From NCBI RefSeq assembly GCF_007858365.1, contig NZ_VFIO01000008.1:124001-188000 (forward strand): a stretch of DNA of 64,000 nucleotides. The letters are read 5' to 3'. The notes beneath the pieces are model-generated. The model saw nothing but the letters and a program-made list of their open reading frames with translations, was not told the DNA's origin and searched no databases. The stretch comes from Pseudomonas saxonica (GTDB lineage Bacteria > Pseudomonadota > Gammaproteobacteria > Pseudomonadales > Pseudomonadaceae). This document shows, one piece after another, positions 16,672 to 26,515 of this stretch (positions are counted from its first letter, which is position 1; the number at the start of each line of letters is the position of its first letter). The position numbers and the translations under genes were made by a program.

Positions 16672-17466
16672 TTACTCTTCGAGGCTGCCCATTGCGGTGG
16701 TGTTGAAACCGCCGTCTACGTACATGATTTCGCCGCTGATGCCCGATGCCAGATCGGAGCACAGGAAGGCGCCGGCATTGCCGACTTCGTCGATGGTGAC
16801 GTTACGACGCAGTGGAGTCTGCGCTTCGTTGGCCGCCAGCATTTTACGGAAGTTCTTGATACCCGAAGCTGCGAGGGTACGGATCGGGCCAGCCGATACG
16901 CAGTTAACGCGAGTGCCCTCAGGGCCCAGGCTGCCTGCCAGATAACGTACGCCGGCTTCCAGGCTGGCTTTGGCCATACCCATGACGTTGTAGTTCGGCA
17001 TGGTGCGCTCTGCGCCCAGGTAAGACAGGGTCAGCAGGCTGCCATTGCGGCCTTTCATCATTGGGCGGCCAGCTTTGGCCAGCGCCACGAAGCTGTAAGC
17101 GCTGATGTCGTGAGCGATGCGGAAACCTTCACGGGTAGTGGCGTCGGTGAAGTCACCGTCCAACTGGTCGCCCGGAGCGAAACCTACGGAGTGAACGATG
17201 CAGTCCAGGCCATCCCATTTTTTGCTCAGGTCTTCAAAGACCTTGGCGATTTCTTCATCGCTGGCAACGTCGCAAGGGAAGCACAGTTCAGGGTTTGAGC
17301 CCCAGCCTGCTGCGAACTCTTCTACGCGGCCTTTAAGCTTTTCGTTCTGATAAGTGAAAGCAAGTTCAGCGCCTTCACGGTGCATGGCGGCAGCAATGCC
17401 AGAAGCGATGGACAATTTGCTAGCGACACCGACGATCAGGACGCGCTTACCGGCGAGAAAACCCAT
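16672..17466 (-). CDS. fabI: Enoyl-[acyl-carrier-protein] reductase (NADH)
   Basis: FabI reduces the enoyl-ACP double bond in the last step of each fatty-acid elongation cycle and is the classic triclosan target. The 264-residue short-chain dehydrogenase begins MGFLAGKRVL with the nucleotide-binding segment GVASKLSIASG. The catalytic pair Y159 and K166 show the Tyr-(6)-Lys spacing. The ATG at 17466 was chosen by family alignment. It lies 19 bases after nppD, so it may be co-transcribed with the transporter. Confidence 0.97.
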   Translation of the reverse strand: MGFLAGKRVLIVGVASKLSIASGIAAAMHREGAELAFTYQNEKLKGRVEEFAAGWGSNPELCFPCDVASDEEIAKVFEDLSKKWDGLDCIVHSVGFAPGDQLDGDFTDATTREGFRIAHDISAYSFVALAKAGRPMMKGRNGSLLTLSYLGAERTMPNYNVMGMAKASLEAGVRYLAGSLGPEGTRVNCVSAGPIRTLAASGIKNFRKMLAANEAQTPLRRNVTIDEVGNAGAFLCSDLASGISGEIMYVDGGFNTTAMGSLEE

Positions 17467-17485
17467 GTGTTGTTCCTCTATCAGA

Positions 17486-19096
17486 TTAATCGACAGCCAC
17501 TGGTGCCAAATAGGCGGCTTCCAGCAGCTGTTGTGTATATGGATGTTGCGGTGAGGCAAAGATACTTTGCGCATCACCCTGTTCGACCACTTGGCCATGC
17601 TTGACCACCATCAACTGGTGGCTCAGCGCTTTGACGACAGCCAGGTCATGGCTGATAAACAAATACGTCAGGTTGTACTTGACTTGCAGTGAGCGTAAAA
17701 GCTCAACAACCTGGCGTTGTACGGTCCGGTCCAACGCTGAGGTTGGTTCGTCCAGCAGAATCAACGCCGGTTTTAAAACCAGTGCGCGGGCAATGGCGAT
17801 TCGTTGCCGTTGCCCACCTGAAAACTCGTGAGGGTAGCGGTGCCGGGTTTCCGGATCCAGACCTACTTCTCGCAAGGCTTCAATAATTGCGGTTTCCTGC
17901 TCCTCGGCAGTGCCCATGCGGTGAATGCGCAAGCCTTCACCGACAATTTCGCTGACGCTCATGCGTGGGCTGAGGCTGCCAAACGGGTCTTGGAACACCA
18001 CCTGCATTTCCCGACGTAAAGGTCGGACTTCTTGCTGAGACATGCAGTCTAGCCGTTTGTCCTCAAAACGGATCAAACCCTTGCTGGCAATTAAACGCAA
18101 AATCGCCAGGCCGAGTGTCGATTTGCCTGATCCGCTTTCCCCTACAATGCCCAGGGTCTGACCCTGACGCAGACTGAAGTTTATGCCGTCGACCGCCTTC
18201 ACGTAATCAACGGTTTTACGCATCAGCCCTTTTTTTATCGGGAACCAGACTTTCAGGTCGTCGACCTCCAGCAATGTCGGCCCTGCCACGGTAGCGGCCG
18301 GGTCTCCGCTGGGCTCCGCATTCAGCAGCTCCTGTGTGTACGGATGCTGCGGTGAACGGAACAGCTGTTCACACGATGCTTGTTCGACGATTGAACCTCG
18401 CTGCATGACACATACTCGGTGCGCAATTCGTCTAACCAGGTTCAAATCGTGGGTGATCAGTAACAAGGACATGCCCAAGCGGGCTTGTAAATCCTTTAGC
18501 AAATCGAGGATTTTCAACTGCACCGTAACGTCCAGCGCAGTGGTCGGCTCGTCTGCGATCAACAGTTCCGGCTCGTTGGCCAAGGCCATCGCAATCATGA
18601 CGCGTTGTCTCTGCCCGCCTGACAGCTCGTGTGGCAGCGCTTTAAGGCGTTTGTGAGGCTCAGGTATGCCCACCAGCTCAAGCAGCTCCAGGGTGCGCGC
18701 AGTGGCTTGCTTGCCGGTCAGCCCTTTGTGGATGCCCAGTACTTCGTTGATTTGTTTCTCAATTGAGTGCAGCGGGTTGAGCGAAGTCATGGGCTCTTGA
18801 AAAATCATGGCGATGCGATTGCCGCGAACATGCCGAAGCTTTTTCTCATTGAGGCTCAATAGATCCTGACCGTCATACAGGATGCTGCCCGTGGGATGGC
18901 GTGCCAGCGGGTAGGGCAGCAGGCGCAAAATCGAATGCGCGGTCACCGATTTACCTGAGCCGCTTTCGCCGACCAGCGCCAGGGTTTCACCTCGTTTGAT
19001 GTCAAAGCTGATGCCTTTCACCACCCGATGTGGGTGTTCACCGCTGACAAACTCGACGGAGAGATCACGCACTTGAATCAGATTGTCCTGCGTCAT
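17486..19096 (-). CDS. nppD: Peptide ABC transporter, fused double ATPase (YejF/NppD)
   Basis: This is the ATP-hydrolysing subunit of a peptide importer of the Yej/Npp family, with two nucleotide-binding domains in one 536-residue chain. Each half carries Walker A GESGSGKS and the ABC signature LSGGQRQR or FSGGQRQR, followed by LLIADEPT or LILLDEPT. The ATG at 19096 is one base from the nppC stop. It closes the cluster nppA1-A2-B-C-D, the PA1811-PA1807 arrangement known next to fabI in P. aeruginosa. Confidence 0.93.
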   Translation of the reverse strand: MTQDNLIQVRDLSVEFVSGEHPHRVVKGISFDIKRGETLALVGESGSGKSVTAHSILRLLPYPLARHPTGSILYDGQDLLSLNEKKLRHVRGNRIAMIFQEPMTSLNPLHSIEKQINEVLGIHKGLTGKQATARTLELLELVGIPEPHKRLKALPHELSGGQRQRVMIAMALANEPELLIADEPTTALDVTVQLKILDLLKDLQARLGMSLLLITHDLNLVRRIAHRVCVMQRGSIVEQASCEQLFRSPQHPYTQELLNAEPSGDPAATVAGPTLLEVDDLKVWFPIKKGLMRKTVDYVKAVDGINFSLRQGQTLGIVGESGSGKSTLGLAILRLIASKGLIRFEDKRLDCMSQQEVRPLRREMQVVFQDPFGSLSPRMSVSEIVGEGLRIHRMGTAEEQETAIIEALREVGLDPETRHRYPHEFSGGQRQRIAIARALVLKPALILLDEPTSALDRTVQRQVVELLRSLQVKYNLTYLFISHDLAVVKALSHQLMVVKHGQVVEQGDAQSIFASPQHPYTQQLLEAAYLAPVAVD

Positions 19097-19097
19097 C

Positions 19098-20117
19098 TCA
19101 TTTCCTCGGGTCGAACGCATCGCGAGCGGACTCGCCGATAAACACCAACAGGCTGAGCATGATGGCCAGCACGGCAAAGGCGCTTATGCCCAGCCACGGC
19201 GCTTGCAGATTGGATTTGCCCTGTGCCACCAGTTCGCCCAATGACGGTGCTCCGGGTGGCAGGCCGAAGCCCAAAAAGTCCAGTGCGGTCAGGGTGCCAA
19301 TGGCGCCGGTCAAAATAAAAGGCATAAAGGTCATGGTCGACACCATCGCGTTGGGCAGGATATGGCGGTACATAATGGCCATGTCTTTCATGCCCAGCGC
19401 TCGGGCGGCGCGCACGTATTCCAGGTTGCGGCCCCGCAGGAACTCGGCGCGTACCACATCGACCAGGCTCATCCATGAGAACAGCAACATGATTCCCAAC
19501 AGCCACCAGAAGTTGGGTTGCACAAAGCTGGCGAGGATGATCAGCAGATACAGCACCGGTAACCCGGACCATATTTCCAGAAAGCGTTGACCGGCCAGGT
19601 CGACCCAGCCTCCGTAGAAACCCTGAAGTGCCCCGGCAATCACGCCAATTATTGAACTGAGCACTGTTAACGTCAGAGCGAACAGAATAGATATTCGGAA
19701 ACCGTAAATAACCCGTGCGAGTACATCCCGGCCCTGATCGTCAGTGCCCAGCCAGTTTTCGGCAGAAGGCGGGGCAGGGGCCGGGACTTTCAGGTCGTAG
19801 TTGATGCTCTGATAGCTGTACGGGATGGGCGGCCACAGAACCCAGGCGTCTTTTTTGGCGAGCAGTTCACGAATGTACGGGCTTTTGTAGTTGGCTTCGA
19901 GTGGGAACTCGCCGCCAAAGTCTGTCTCCGGGTAACGTTTAAGGGCCGGGAAAAACCATTCGCCTTCGTAGTGGATAACCAGGGGTTTGTCGTTGGCGAT
20001 CAGTTCTGCACCGAGGCTCAGCCCGAACAGCACAAGAAAGATCCATAACGACCACCAGCCGCGTCTGTTGGCTTTAAAACGTTCGAAACGTCGTCGATTG
20101 AGGGGGGACAATTTCAT
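19098..20117 (-). CDS. nppC: Peptide ABC transporter permease (YejE/NppC)
   Basis: This is an inner-membrane permease of 339 residues with a cytoplasmic basic N-terminus (NRRRFERFKANRRGWW), a large periplasmic loop after the first helix, and the conserved permease-ATPase contact region EYVRAARALGMKDMAIMYRH. It pairs with NppB to form the channel. It is spaced by one base from both neighbours, so it is translated with them. Confidence 0.93.
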   Translation of the reverse strand: MKLSPLNRRRFERFKANRRGWWSLWIFLVLFGLSLGAELIANDKPLVIHYEGEWFFPALKRYPETDFGGEFPLEANYKSPYIRELLAKKDAWVLWPPIPYSYQSINYDLKVPAPAPPSAENWLGTDDQGRDVLARVIYGFRISILFALTLTVLSSIIGVIAGALQGFYGGWVDLAGQRFLEIWSGLPVLYLLIILASFVQPNFWWLLGIMLLFSWMSLVDVVRAEFLRGRNLEYVRAARALGMKDMAIMYRHILPNAMVSTMTFMPFILTGAIGTLTALDFLGFGLPPGAPSLGELVAQGKSNLQAPWLGISAFAVLAIMLSLLVFIGESARDAFDPRK

Positions 20118-20118
20118 C

Positions 20119-21192
20119 TCAATGCTTCCTGCTTTCGAAGTCGATACGCGGGTCTACCAAGGTGTAAGAAAGGTCGCCGATCAATTTCACGATCAGGCCG
20201 ACCAGCGTAAAAATAAACAAGGTGCCAAATACCACCGGGTAATCGCGATTGATTGCAGCTTCAAAACTCATGAGGCCTAAACCGTCCAGGGAGAAAATCA
20301 CCTCGACCAGCAAAGAGCCGGTGAAGAAAATCCCGATAAAGGCGGAAGGGAAACCTGCAATCACCAGCAGCATGGCGTTGCGAAATACATGCCCATACAG
20401 GACACGGTGATTGGTCAGTCCTTTGGCTTTGGCGGTGACCACGTATTGTTTGTTGATCTCATCCAGAAAGCTGTTTTTGGTCAGCAGGGTCATGGTGGCA
20501 AAGTTGCCGATCACCAGCGCCGTGACAGGCAATACCAAGTGCCAGAAATAGTCGAGAATCTTTCCGGTCAGGCTCAATTCGTCAAAGTTGTTGGAGGTCA
20601 GACCGCGCAGTGGAAACCAGTCCAGGTAACTGCCGCCGGCAAACACCACAATCAACAGGATGGCGAACAGGAATGCCGGGATCGCATAGCCCACTATGAT
20701 CGCCGAGCTGGTCCAGACGTCAAAGCGGCTGCCGTGTCGTGTGGCTTTGGCAATGCCCAGCGGAATCGACACCAGGTACATGATCAGCGTGCTCCACAAA
20801 CCCAGCGAGATGGATACAGGCATCTTCTCCTTGATCAGGTCGATCACCTTGGCATCCCGGAAAAAGCTCTCGCCGAAGTCCAGTTGCGCGTAGTTCTTGA
20901 TCATGATCCACAAGCGTTCCGGTGCCGATTTGTCGAAGCCATACATCTTTTCGATTTCTTTGATCAGCTCCGGATCCAGCCCTTGTGCGCCCCGGTAATT
21001 GGCCCCCGCCACCGAGACTTCGGAGCCGCCGCCGGCAATACGGCTGGTGGCGCCATCAAAGCCTTCGAGTTTGGCAATCATCTGCTCAACCGGGCCGCCC
21101 GGTGCGGCCTGAATGATGATGAAGTTAATCAGTAGAATCCCGAACAAGGTCGGAATGATCAGCAGCAGTCGCCTGATGATATAAGCCAGCAT
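20119..21192 (-). CDS. nppB: Peptide ABC transporter permease (YejB/NppB)
   Basis: This is the second channel subunit, 357 residues. It begins with a DppB-like membrane segment (MLAYIIRRLLLIIPTLFGIL) and contains the ATPase contact loop YVVTAKAKGLTNHRVLYGH. Its start abuts the nppA2 stop, and its stop lies one base before nppC. Assignment rests on family motifs and operon order. Confidence 0.93.
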   Translation of the reverse strand: MLAYIIRRLLLIIPTLFGILLINFIIIQAAPGGPVEQMIAKLEGFDGATSRIAGGGSEVSVAGANYRGAQGLDPELIKEIEKMYGFDKSAPERLWIMIKNYAQLDFGESFFRDAKVIDLIKEKMPVSISLGLWSTLIMYLVSIPLGIAKATRHGSRFDVWTSSAIIVGYAIPAFLFAILLIVVFAGGSYLDWFPLRGLTSNNFDELSLTGKILDYFWHLVLPVTALVIGNFATMTLLTKNSFLDEINKQYVVTAKAKGLTNHRVLYGHVFRNAMLLVIAGFPSAFIGIFFTGSLLVEVIFSLDGLGLMSFEAAINRDYPVVFGTLFIFTLVGLIVKLIGDLSYTLVDPRIDFESRKH

Positions 21193-23034
21193 TTAAGGCT
21201 CCTGGCTCGCGCTTTCAGGTTGAGGGGGTTTCGCAGGTTGTGAATCCGGTTTCGCCCACCAGGTATCGGTACCGATGTCGTACTTGGGCGTGATCTCGGG
21301 ATGACCGATGTGGCTGGAATAAGCTACGCGCCAGGTCTTGATGTGCCAGTTGGGAATCACGTAGAAGCCCCATTGCAGTACGCGGTCGAGTGCGCGGGCA
21401 TGGTTGATCAGGCTTTGTCGGGATTCGGCATTGATCAGGCCTTCAGTCAATTGATCAATGGCCGGGTCTTTGAGGCCGATGAAGTTTCGACTGCCGGGCT
21501 TGTCGACACTCTGCGACTCCCAGTATTCACGTTGTTCGCTACCGGGTGAATTTGATTGCGGGAAGCTGCCTACAATCATGTCGTAATCGCGCGAACGCAG
21601 ACGGTTGAGGTATTGAGAGGTGTCGACCCGGCGAATTTGCAGGTCAATACCCAGGTCGCTGAGGTTGCGTTTGTAGGGCAGCAGGATTCGCTCGAACTCG
21701 GTTTGCGCCAACAGGAACTCGATTTTCACCGGTTTGCCCTGTGCATCGACCATTTTGTCATCGACGATGCGCCAGCCGGCCTCTTGCAAGAGTTGATAAG
21801 CACGACGTTGCTGGTCACGGATCATGCCGCTGGCGTCGGTGACATTGGGTTTGAAAGCCTCAGTGAACACTTGGTCAGGGACCTGCCCGCGCAAAGGTTC
21901 CAGAATCGCCAGCTCTGCTTCGCTGGGCGGTGCCTTGGCAGCCATTTCCGAATTTTCAAAATAACTGCCGGTGCGTGCGTAAGCGCCGCTGAACAGTTGC
22001 TTATTGGCCCACTCAAAGTCGAACAACAGGCTAAGCGCTTCACGCACCCGCACATCCTGGAACATCGGCTTGCGCAGGTTGAACACAAAACCCTGCATGC
22101 CGGTCGGGTTGTGATTGCGGATTTCTTCTTTTTTCAAGCGACCTTGGGTAAATGCAGGCGCGTTGTAGGCGCTGGCCCAATTTTTGGCGCTGATTTCTAG
22201 CCAATAATCAAACTGCCCGGCCTTGAGTGCCTCAAAGGCCACGCTGTTGTCGCGAAAGTAATCGACGGTGATCGTGTCAAAGTTGTACAGGCCCTTGTTG
22301 ATAGGCAGGTCTTTGCCCCAGTAATCCTTGTTGCGCTCATACCGAATAAAGCGTCCAGGCTTGATCTCGGTGATGGTGTATGGGCCGCTGCCCACCGGCA
22401 CTTCAAGGCTGCCCTTGGCAAAGTCGCGCGTTTCCCACCAGTGCTTGGGTAGCACAGGAAGCTGGCCTAGAATTAACGGTAATTCGCGATTTTTGGTGTG
22501 CTTGAAGGTGAATTTCACCTGCAGTGGGGTTTCTGCGATGGCTTGATCGACGTCGCTGTAATAGCCCTTGAACAGGGGCGAGCCATTTTTCATGAGGGTG
22601 TCAAAGCTGAAGACAACGTCTTCGGCGCGGATTGGATGGCCATCGTTGAACTTGGCTTCTGGGCGCAGGTAAAAACGCACCCAACTGTTGTCAGGGGCTT
22701 TTTCGATTTTTTCAGCGATCAGACCATAGGCGGTGAATGGCTCATCCAGGGTTTGCCGTGCCAGGGTGTCGAACGTTAATGAAATATCGTCGGCCGGCAC
22801 GCCCTTGTTGATAAACGGATTGAGGCTGTCAAAGCTGCCCAGCGATGATTTTCGAAAGGTTCCGCCCTTGGGTGCATCCGGGTTGACGTAATCGACATGC
22901 TTAAAGTTGGCCGGGTATTTGGGCGGCTCATCGTAGAGTGTCAACGCATGCTGCGGGGCCGCCAGTGCCGCACAGGCAAGGCTGGCCAGTAGCAGGCCAC
23001 TCAACGGCTTGAGTAACGTACGCAAGGGCATCAT
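21193..23034 (-). CDS. nppA2: Peptide-binding protein of the Npp/Yej transporter, second copy
   Basis: This is a periplasmic extracellular solute-binding protein of family 5 (613 residues) with a signal peptide (LLASLACAALAAPQ). The mature part starts with the YejA-like ALTLYDEPPKYPANFKHVDY and contains NPDAPKGGTFRKSSLGSFDS. The ATG at 23034 overlaps the nppA1 stop by four bases (ATGA); the adjacent ATG at 23031 is an alternative. Two binding proteins per transporter is the known Npp layout. It delivers oligopeptides or peptide-like antibiotics to NppBC. Confidence 0.92.
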   Translation of the reverse strand: MMPLRTLLKPLSGLLLASLACAALAAPQHALTLYDEPPKYPANFKHVDYVNPDAPKGGTFRKSSLGSFDSLNPFINKGVPADDISLTFDTLARQTLDEPFTAYGLIAEKIEKAPDNSWVRFYLRPEAKFNDGHPIRAEDVVFSFDTLMKNGSPLFKGYYSDVDQAIAETPLQVKFTFKHTKNRELPLILGQLPVLPKHWWETRDFAKGSLEVPVGSGPYTITEIKPGRFIRYERNKDYWGKDLPINKGLYNFDTITVDYFRDNSVAFEALKAGQFDYWLEISAKNWASAYNAPAFTQGRLKKEEIRNHNPTGMQGFVFNLRKPMFQDVRVREALSLLFDFEWANKQLFSGAYARTGSYFENSEMAAKAPPSEAELAILEPLRGQVPDQVFTEAFKPNVTDASGMIRDQQRRAYQLLQEAGWRIVDDKMVDAQGKPVKIEFLLAQTEFERILLPYKRNLSDLGIDLQIRRVDTSQYLNRLRSRDYDMIVGSFPQSNSPGSEQREYWESQSVDKPGSRNFIGLKDPAIDQLTEGLINAESRQSLINHARALDRVLQWGFYVIPNWHIKTWRVAYSSHIGHPEITPKYDIGTDTWWAKPDSQPAKPPQPESASQEP

Positions 23035-24860
23035 TGGGTTTTCTCCGTAGTCTTTAGCCACCACGCACTGAGGCCTAATGTATAGGGGGGCGTAGTCACG
23101 AAGGCGAGCCGGTTGCGGTACGCCAGGCGGTGATAATTCAGATACCAGTTAGGGATGCTGTAGTGCTGCCAGAGCAGGACGCGATCCAGCGCCCGGCCCG
23201 CGGCCAATTGTTCTTCGCGGGTTTGTGCAGCCAGCAGGCGTTCAAGCAGTTGATCGACGACCGGATTCGCAACCCCTGCATAATTTTTGCTGCCCTTGAC
23301 GTTGGCCTGGCTTGAGTGGAAGTACTGCCACTGTTCAAGCCCGGGGCTTAAGGTTTGGTCGAGGGTCATCAGGATCATGTCGAAGTCGAACTGATCCAGC
23401 CGCTGTTTGTACTGGGCGCGATCCACGGTACGCAGCCGTGCATCGATGCCAATACTGGCCAGGTTTTCAACGTAAGGCTGCAATATGCGCTCAAGGTTGG
23501 GATTTACCAGCAGTATTTCGAAACGCAACGGGTTGCCGTCGCTGTCGAGCAAGCGTTGCTGTGACAGCTTCCAGCCGCCTTCACTCAGTAGTTGCAGGGC
23601 ATGGCGCAGGGTTTCACGGGGGATGCCCTGACCTTCGGTACGCGGCAAGGCAAATGCCTGGGTGAAGAGTTCGGGCGGCAGTTGGCTACGCCATGGCGAC
23701 AGCATTAACCACTCGTGACCTTGGGCTAGGCCGCTGGCCGAGAATTCACTGTTGGGGTAATAGCTGAGGGCGCGCTTATAGGCACCGTTGAACAGCGCAC
23801 GGTTGGTCCATTCAAAGTCAAACATCAAGCCCAGCGCTTCGCGGACTTTTGTCTGCGCAAAGGTGCTGCGTCGGCTATTCATAAACAGCCCTTGGGTTTG
23901 AGTCGGAATCTGGTGAGTGATTTCAGCTTTTATGACCTCTCCCCGGCGCACGGCCGGGAAGTTATAGCCATTGGCCCAGTTCTTGGCCTGATGCTCGATA
24001 TAGATGTCGAACTCACCCGCCTTGAACGCTTCGAACGCCACGTCGCTGTCGCGATAGAACTCAACTTCGACACGGTTGAAGTTATATTTGCCACGATTGA
24101 CCGGCAAATGGGCACCCCACCAGTTTTTAACATGTTCAAAAACCAGCTGTCGCCCCGGAGTGACCTTGGTAATACGGTAAGGCCCGCTGCCTAGCGGTGG
24201 CTCAAACGTAGTGGCTTTGAAGTCACGCGTTGCCCAGTAGTGCTGGGGCAGAACCGGTAATTCGCCCAACCGTAAAATCAACAGCGGGTTGCCCGAGCGT
24301 TTGAATACAAAGCGAATGCGCTTGGGCCCCAGAATGTCCACGCGCTGAACTTCTTGAAGGTTGGTCCGGTATTGAGGATGACCTTCTTTGAGAAGGAGAT
24401 TGTATGAAAAGGCGACGTCGTAGGCGGTAATCGGTGCGCCATCATGGAACTTCGCTTCAGGACGTAAGTTAAATACCACCCAACTGCGGTCCTCGTTGTA
24501 TTCGACCGATTGTGCGATCAGGCCATAGCTGGAGGTCGGTTCGTCACCTGAGGGGGCGTACTGTCCGGTGCCGGCCATCAGGGTTTCGTTAAGCTCGTTG
24601 ACCCCGTATTGCAGGAAATTGGCAGTCGAAACCGGGCTTGTGCCTTTAAAGGTATAGGGGTTGAGTGTGTCAAAGGTGCCAAACGCCATGACTTTCAACG
24701 TCCCGCCTTTTGGGGCGTCGGGGTTCACCCAGTCGAAATGGGTAAAGGTGGCCGGGTACTTGAGTGTGCCGAACTGCGCATAGCCGTGGCTTTCGCTGAT
24801 GGCAGCGCTTGCGGGAAAGCTCAAGGCCAGGCTGATGAATAGCGGGAGGAGGGGACGCAT
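23031..24860 (-). CDS. nppA1: Peptide-binding protein of the Npp/Yej transporter, first copy
   Basis: This is a family 5 solute-binding protein of 609 residues with a signal peptide (LFISLALSFPASAA). It is a clear but distant paralogue of the next gene, sharing NPDAPKGGT, the F-TLNP motif and many segments, and is probably an old duplication with different ligand preference. The start is the ATG at 24860; a TTG directly before it is less likely. No strong ribosome site is visible. It is the first gene of the transporter operon. Confidence 0.92.
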   Translation of the reverse strand: MRPLLPLFISLALSFPASAAISESHGYAQFGTLKYPATFTHFDWVNPDAPKGGTLKVMAFGTFDTLNPYTFKGTSPVSTANFLQYGVNELNETLMAGTGQYAPSGDEPTSSYGLIAQSVEYNEDRSWVVFNLRPEAKFHDGAPITAYDVAFSYNLLLKEGHPQYRTNLQEVQRVDILGPKRIRFVFKRSGNPLLILRLGELPVLPQHYWATRDFKATTFEPPLGSGPYRITKVTPGRQLVFEHVKNWWGAHLPVNRGKYNFNRVEVEFYRDSDVAFEAFKAGEFDIYIEHQAKNWANGYNFPAVRRGEVIKAEITHQIPTQTQGLFMNSRRSTFAQTKVREALGLMFDFEWTNRALFNGAYKRALSYYPNSEFSASGLAQGHEWLMLSPWRSQLPPELFTQAFALPRTEGQGIPRETLRHALQLLSEGGWKLSQQRLLDSDGNPLRFEILLVNPNLERILQPYVENLASIGIDARLRTVDRAQYKQRLDQFDFDMILMTLDQTLSPGLEQWQYFHSSQANVKGSKNYAGVANPVVDQLLERLLAAQTREEQLAAGRALDRVLLWQHYSIPNWYLNYHRLAYRNRLAFVTTPPYTLGLSAWWLKTTEKTQ

Positions 24861-24951
24861 CAAGGCAGAGATCCGATCCAGGCATTGGGCTTAGGGTTTC
24901 CGTACAGTAACAGCTTGTATCTGTAGGAAAAAGGCTGCACTGGAAAGCACT

Positions 24952-24997
24952 ACGGGTAAGTAGCGTCCTGCTTGTTAGTAGGACTCTACTTACCCGT
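24952..24997 (-). terminator. Two-step hairpin between mltD and nppA1
   Basis: ACGGGTAAGTAG (24952-24963) pairs perfectly with CTACTTACCCGT (24986-24997), and inside it GTCCT pairs with AGGAC. There is no T run. It probably ends mltD transcripts or stabilises the nppA1 leader. Confidence 0.7.
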
Positions 24998-25016
24998 GGC
25001 GGGCCCAACTTTCGGC

Positions 25017-26417
25017 TTAGCGCGGTTTGGATACCGTCAGCATTTGTCCGGGCTTAAGGGCTTTGGCACTGTTCGGATTCCAGCGTTTGAGGTGTTGCAT
25101 CTCAACGTTAAATCGCTTGGCAACGATGTACAGCGAGTCGCCTTTTTTAACTTTGTACCGTGTAGGTTTTTTGGCCGTTGGCTTGCGTGTGTCTTGCATG
25201 ACCAGAATCTGGCCGGCCTTGAGGTTGTTGCCGCTGAGTTTGTTCCAGTGTTGCAAGTCTTTGACGTTGACCTTGTTGGCTTTCGCAATCAGGGTCAGGT
25301 TGTCGCCGCTTTTAACCCGGTACTTGCGGTTCAATCGCGCGGTCGATGTGCTTACAACTTTGTCGAACACCGGTTTGTTGGGGCGCAGACTGACTAGCTG
25401 GTCGGAGCTGAGGTTGGACAGGCTGGCCGTTAGCAGTTGGGCTTTGGCCGTGGGTACCAGCAAAAGCTGTGGCCCCTCGGTGGTTGCACGTTGTTTGTAG
25501 GCCGGGTTGAGTTGAAACATCTCGTCTTCATCGATCTCGGCCAGCGCAGCGACGCGCGACAAGTCCATCGATTGTTTGATTTCTACTGTTTCAAAGTAGG
25601 GTTCGTTGGCAATCGGGTTCAAGTTGATGCCATAGGCTTCAGGGGCCAGAACCACTTGGGAGAGTGCCAGTAACTTGGGGACATAATCTTTGGTTTCCTG
25701 CGGCAAAGGCAGGTTCCAGTAGTCAGTCGGCAAGCCAAGTTTTTCGTTGCGTTCAATGGCTCGGCTGACTGTGCCTTCGCCTGCATTGTAGGCTGCCAGC
25801 GCCAGCAACCAGTCACCGTTAAACATGTCGTGCAGGCGGTTCAGGTAGTCCAGAGCGGCGATTGTCGAGGCGGTAATATCACGACGGCCATCGTAGGCGC
25901 GGGTCTGGCGCAAATTGAAGTAGCGCCCTGTTGAGGGGATGAACTGCCATAACCCGACGGCATTGGCGTGGGAGTAAGCCAGCGGATTGTAGGCGCTTTC
26001 AATAGCCGGCAGTAAGGCCAGCTCCAGCGGCATGTTGCGTTCTTCGAGGCGCTCAACGATGTAGTGGATATAGAGGCTGCCGCGTTCGCCGGCATTTTCG
26101 AGAAAAGATGGGTTGCTGGCAAACCAAAGGCGCTGCTGTTCGATGCGGGGGTTAACGTTCTGGCCATCTTGCAATTTGAAACCCTGACGCATCCGTTCCC
26201 ATACATCTTGTGGCGCAACGGGGCTCGGTTTGGAGCTGAGCCAGAGGGGCTCTTGAGGAATACGTTTGGTGATTTTGAGACTGGCCCGTTCGGAGGGTTG
26301 GGCCGAGTGATCCATGGATTGGCAGCCCGCGAGGGTGGCGGACACAGCTACCGCGATGGCTTTAACCAAGCGCGTCAATGCATCTGAATTAATGGAGTTA
26401 CCTTTGAATGATGACAT
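25017..26417 (-). CDS. mltD: Membrane-bound lytic murein transglycosylase D
   Basis: MltD cleaves the glycan strands of peptidoglycan to form anhydro-muropeptides. The 466-residue lipoprotein has a lipobox ending at C32 (SATLAGC). The transglycosylase domain carries the catalytic glutamate in ALLPAIESAYNP followed by NAVGLWQFIPSTG. Two clear C-terminal LysM domains (YRVKSGDNLTLIAKANKVN and RYKVKKGDSLYIVAKRFNV) bind peptidoglycan, with a possible weaker repeat before them. gloB lies upstream on the same strand, 98 bases away. Confidence 0.95.
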   Translation of the reverse strand: MSSFKGNSINSDALTRLVKAIAVAVSATLAGCQSMDHSAQPSERASLKITKRIPQEPLWLSSKPSPVAPQDVWERMRQGFKLQDGQNVNPRIEQQRLWFASNPSFLENAGERGSLYIHYIVERLEERNMPLELALLPAIESAYNPLAYSHANAVGLWQFIPSTGRYFNLRQTRAYDGRRDITASTIAALDYLNRLHDMFNGDWLLALAAYNAGEGTVSRAIERNEKLGLPTDYWNLPLPQETKDYVPKLLALSQVVLAPEAYGINLNPIANEPYFETVEIKQSMDLSRVAALAEIDEDEMFQLNPAYKQRATTEGPQLLLVPTAKAQLLTASLSNLSSDQLVSLRPNKPVFDKVVSTSTARLNRKYRVKSGDNLTLIAKANKVNVKDLQHWNKLSGNNLKAGQILVMQDTRKPTAKKPTRYKVKKGDSLYIVAKRFNVEMQHLKRWNPNSAKALKPGQMLTVSKPR

Positions 26418-26515
26418 TGGCTAAAGAAAAGTTCGGGCAAAAATGTCGGGCGATTCTAGAAAGCAGGTGGGGCGCGGTCAACTGTTCAGAATTTCAGGGT
26501 TAACCGCGAGCTTGA

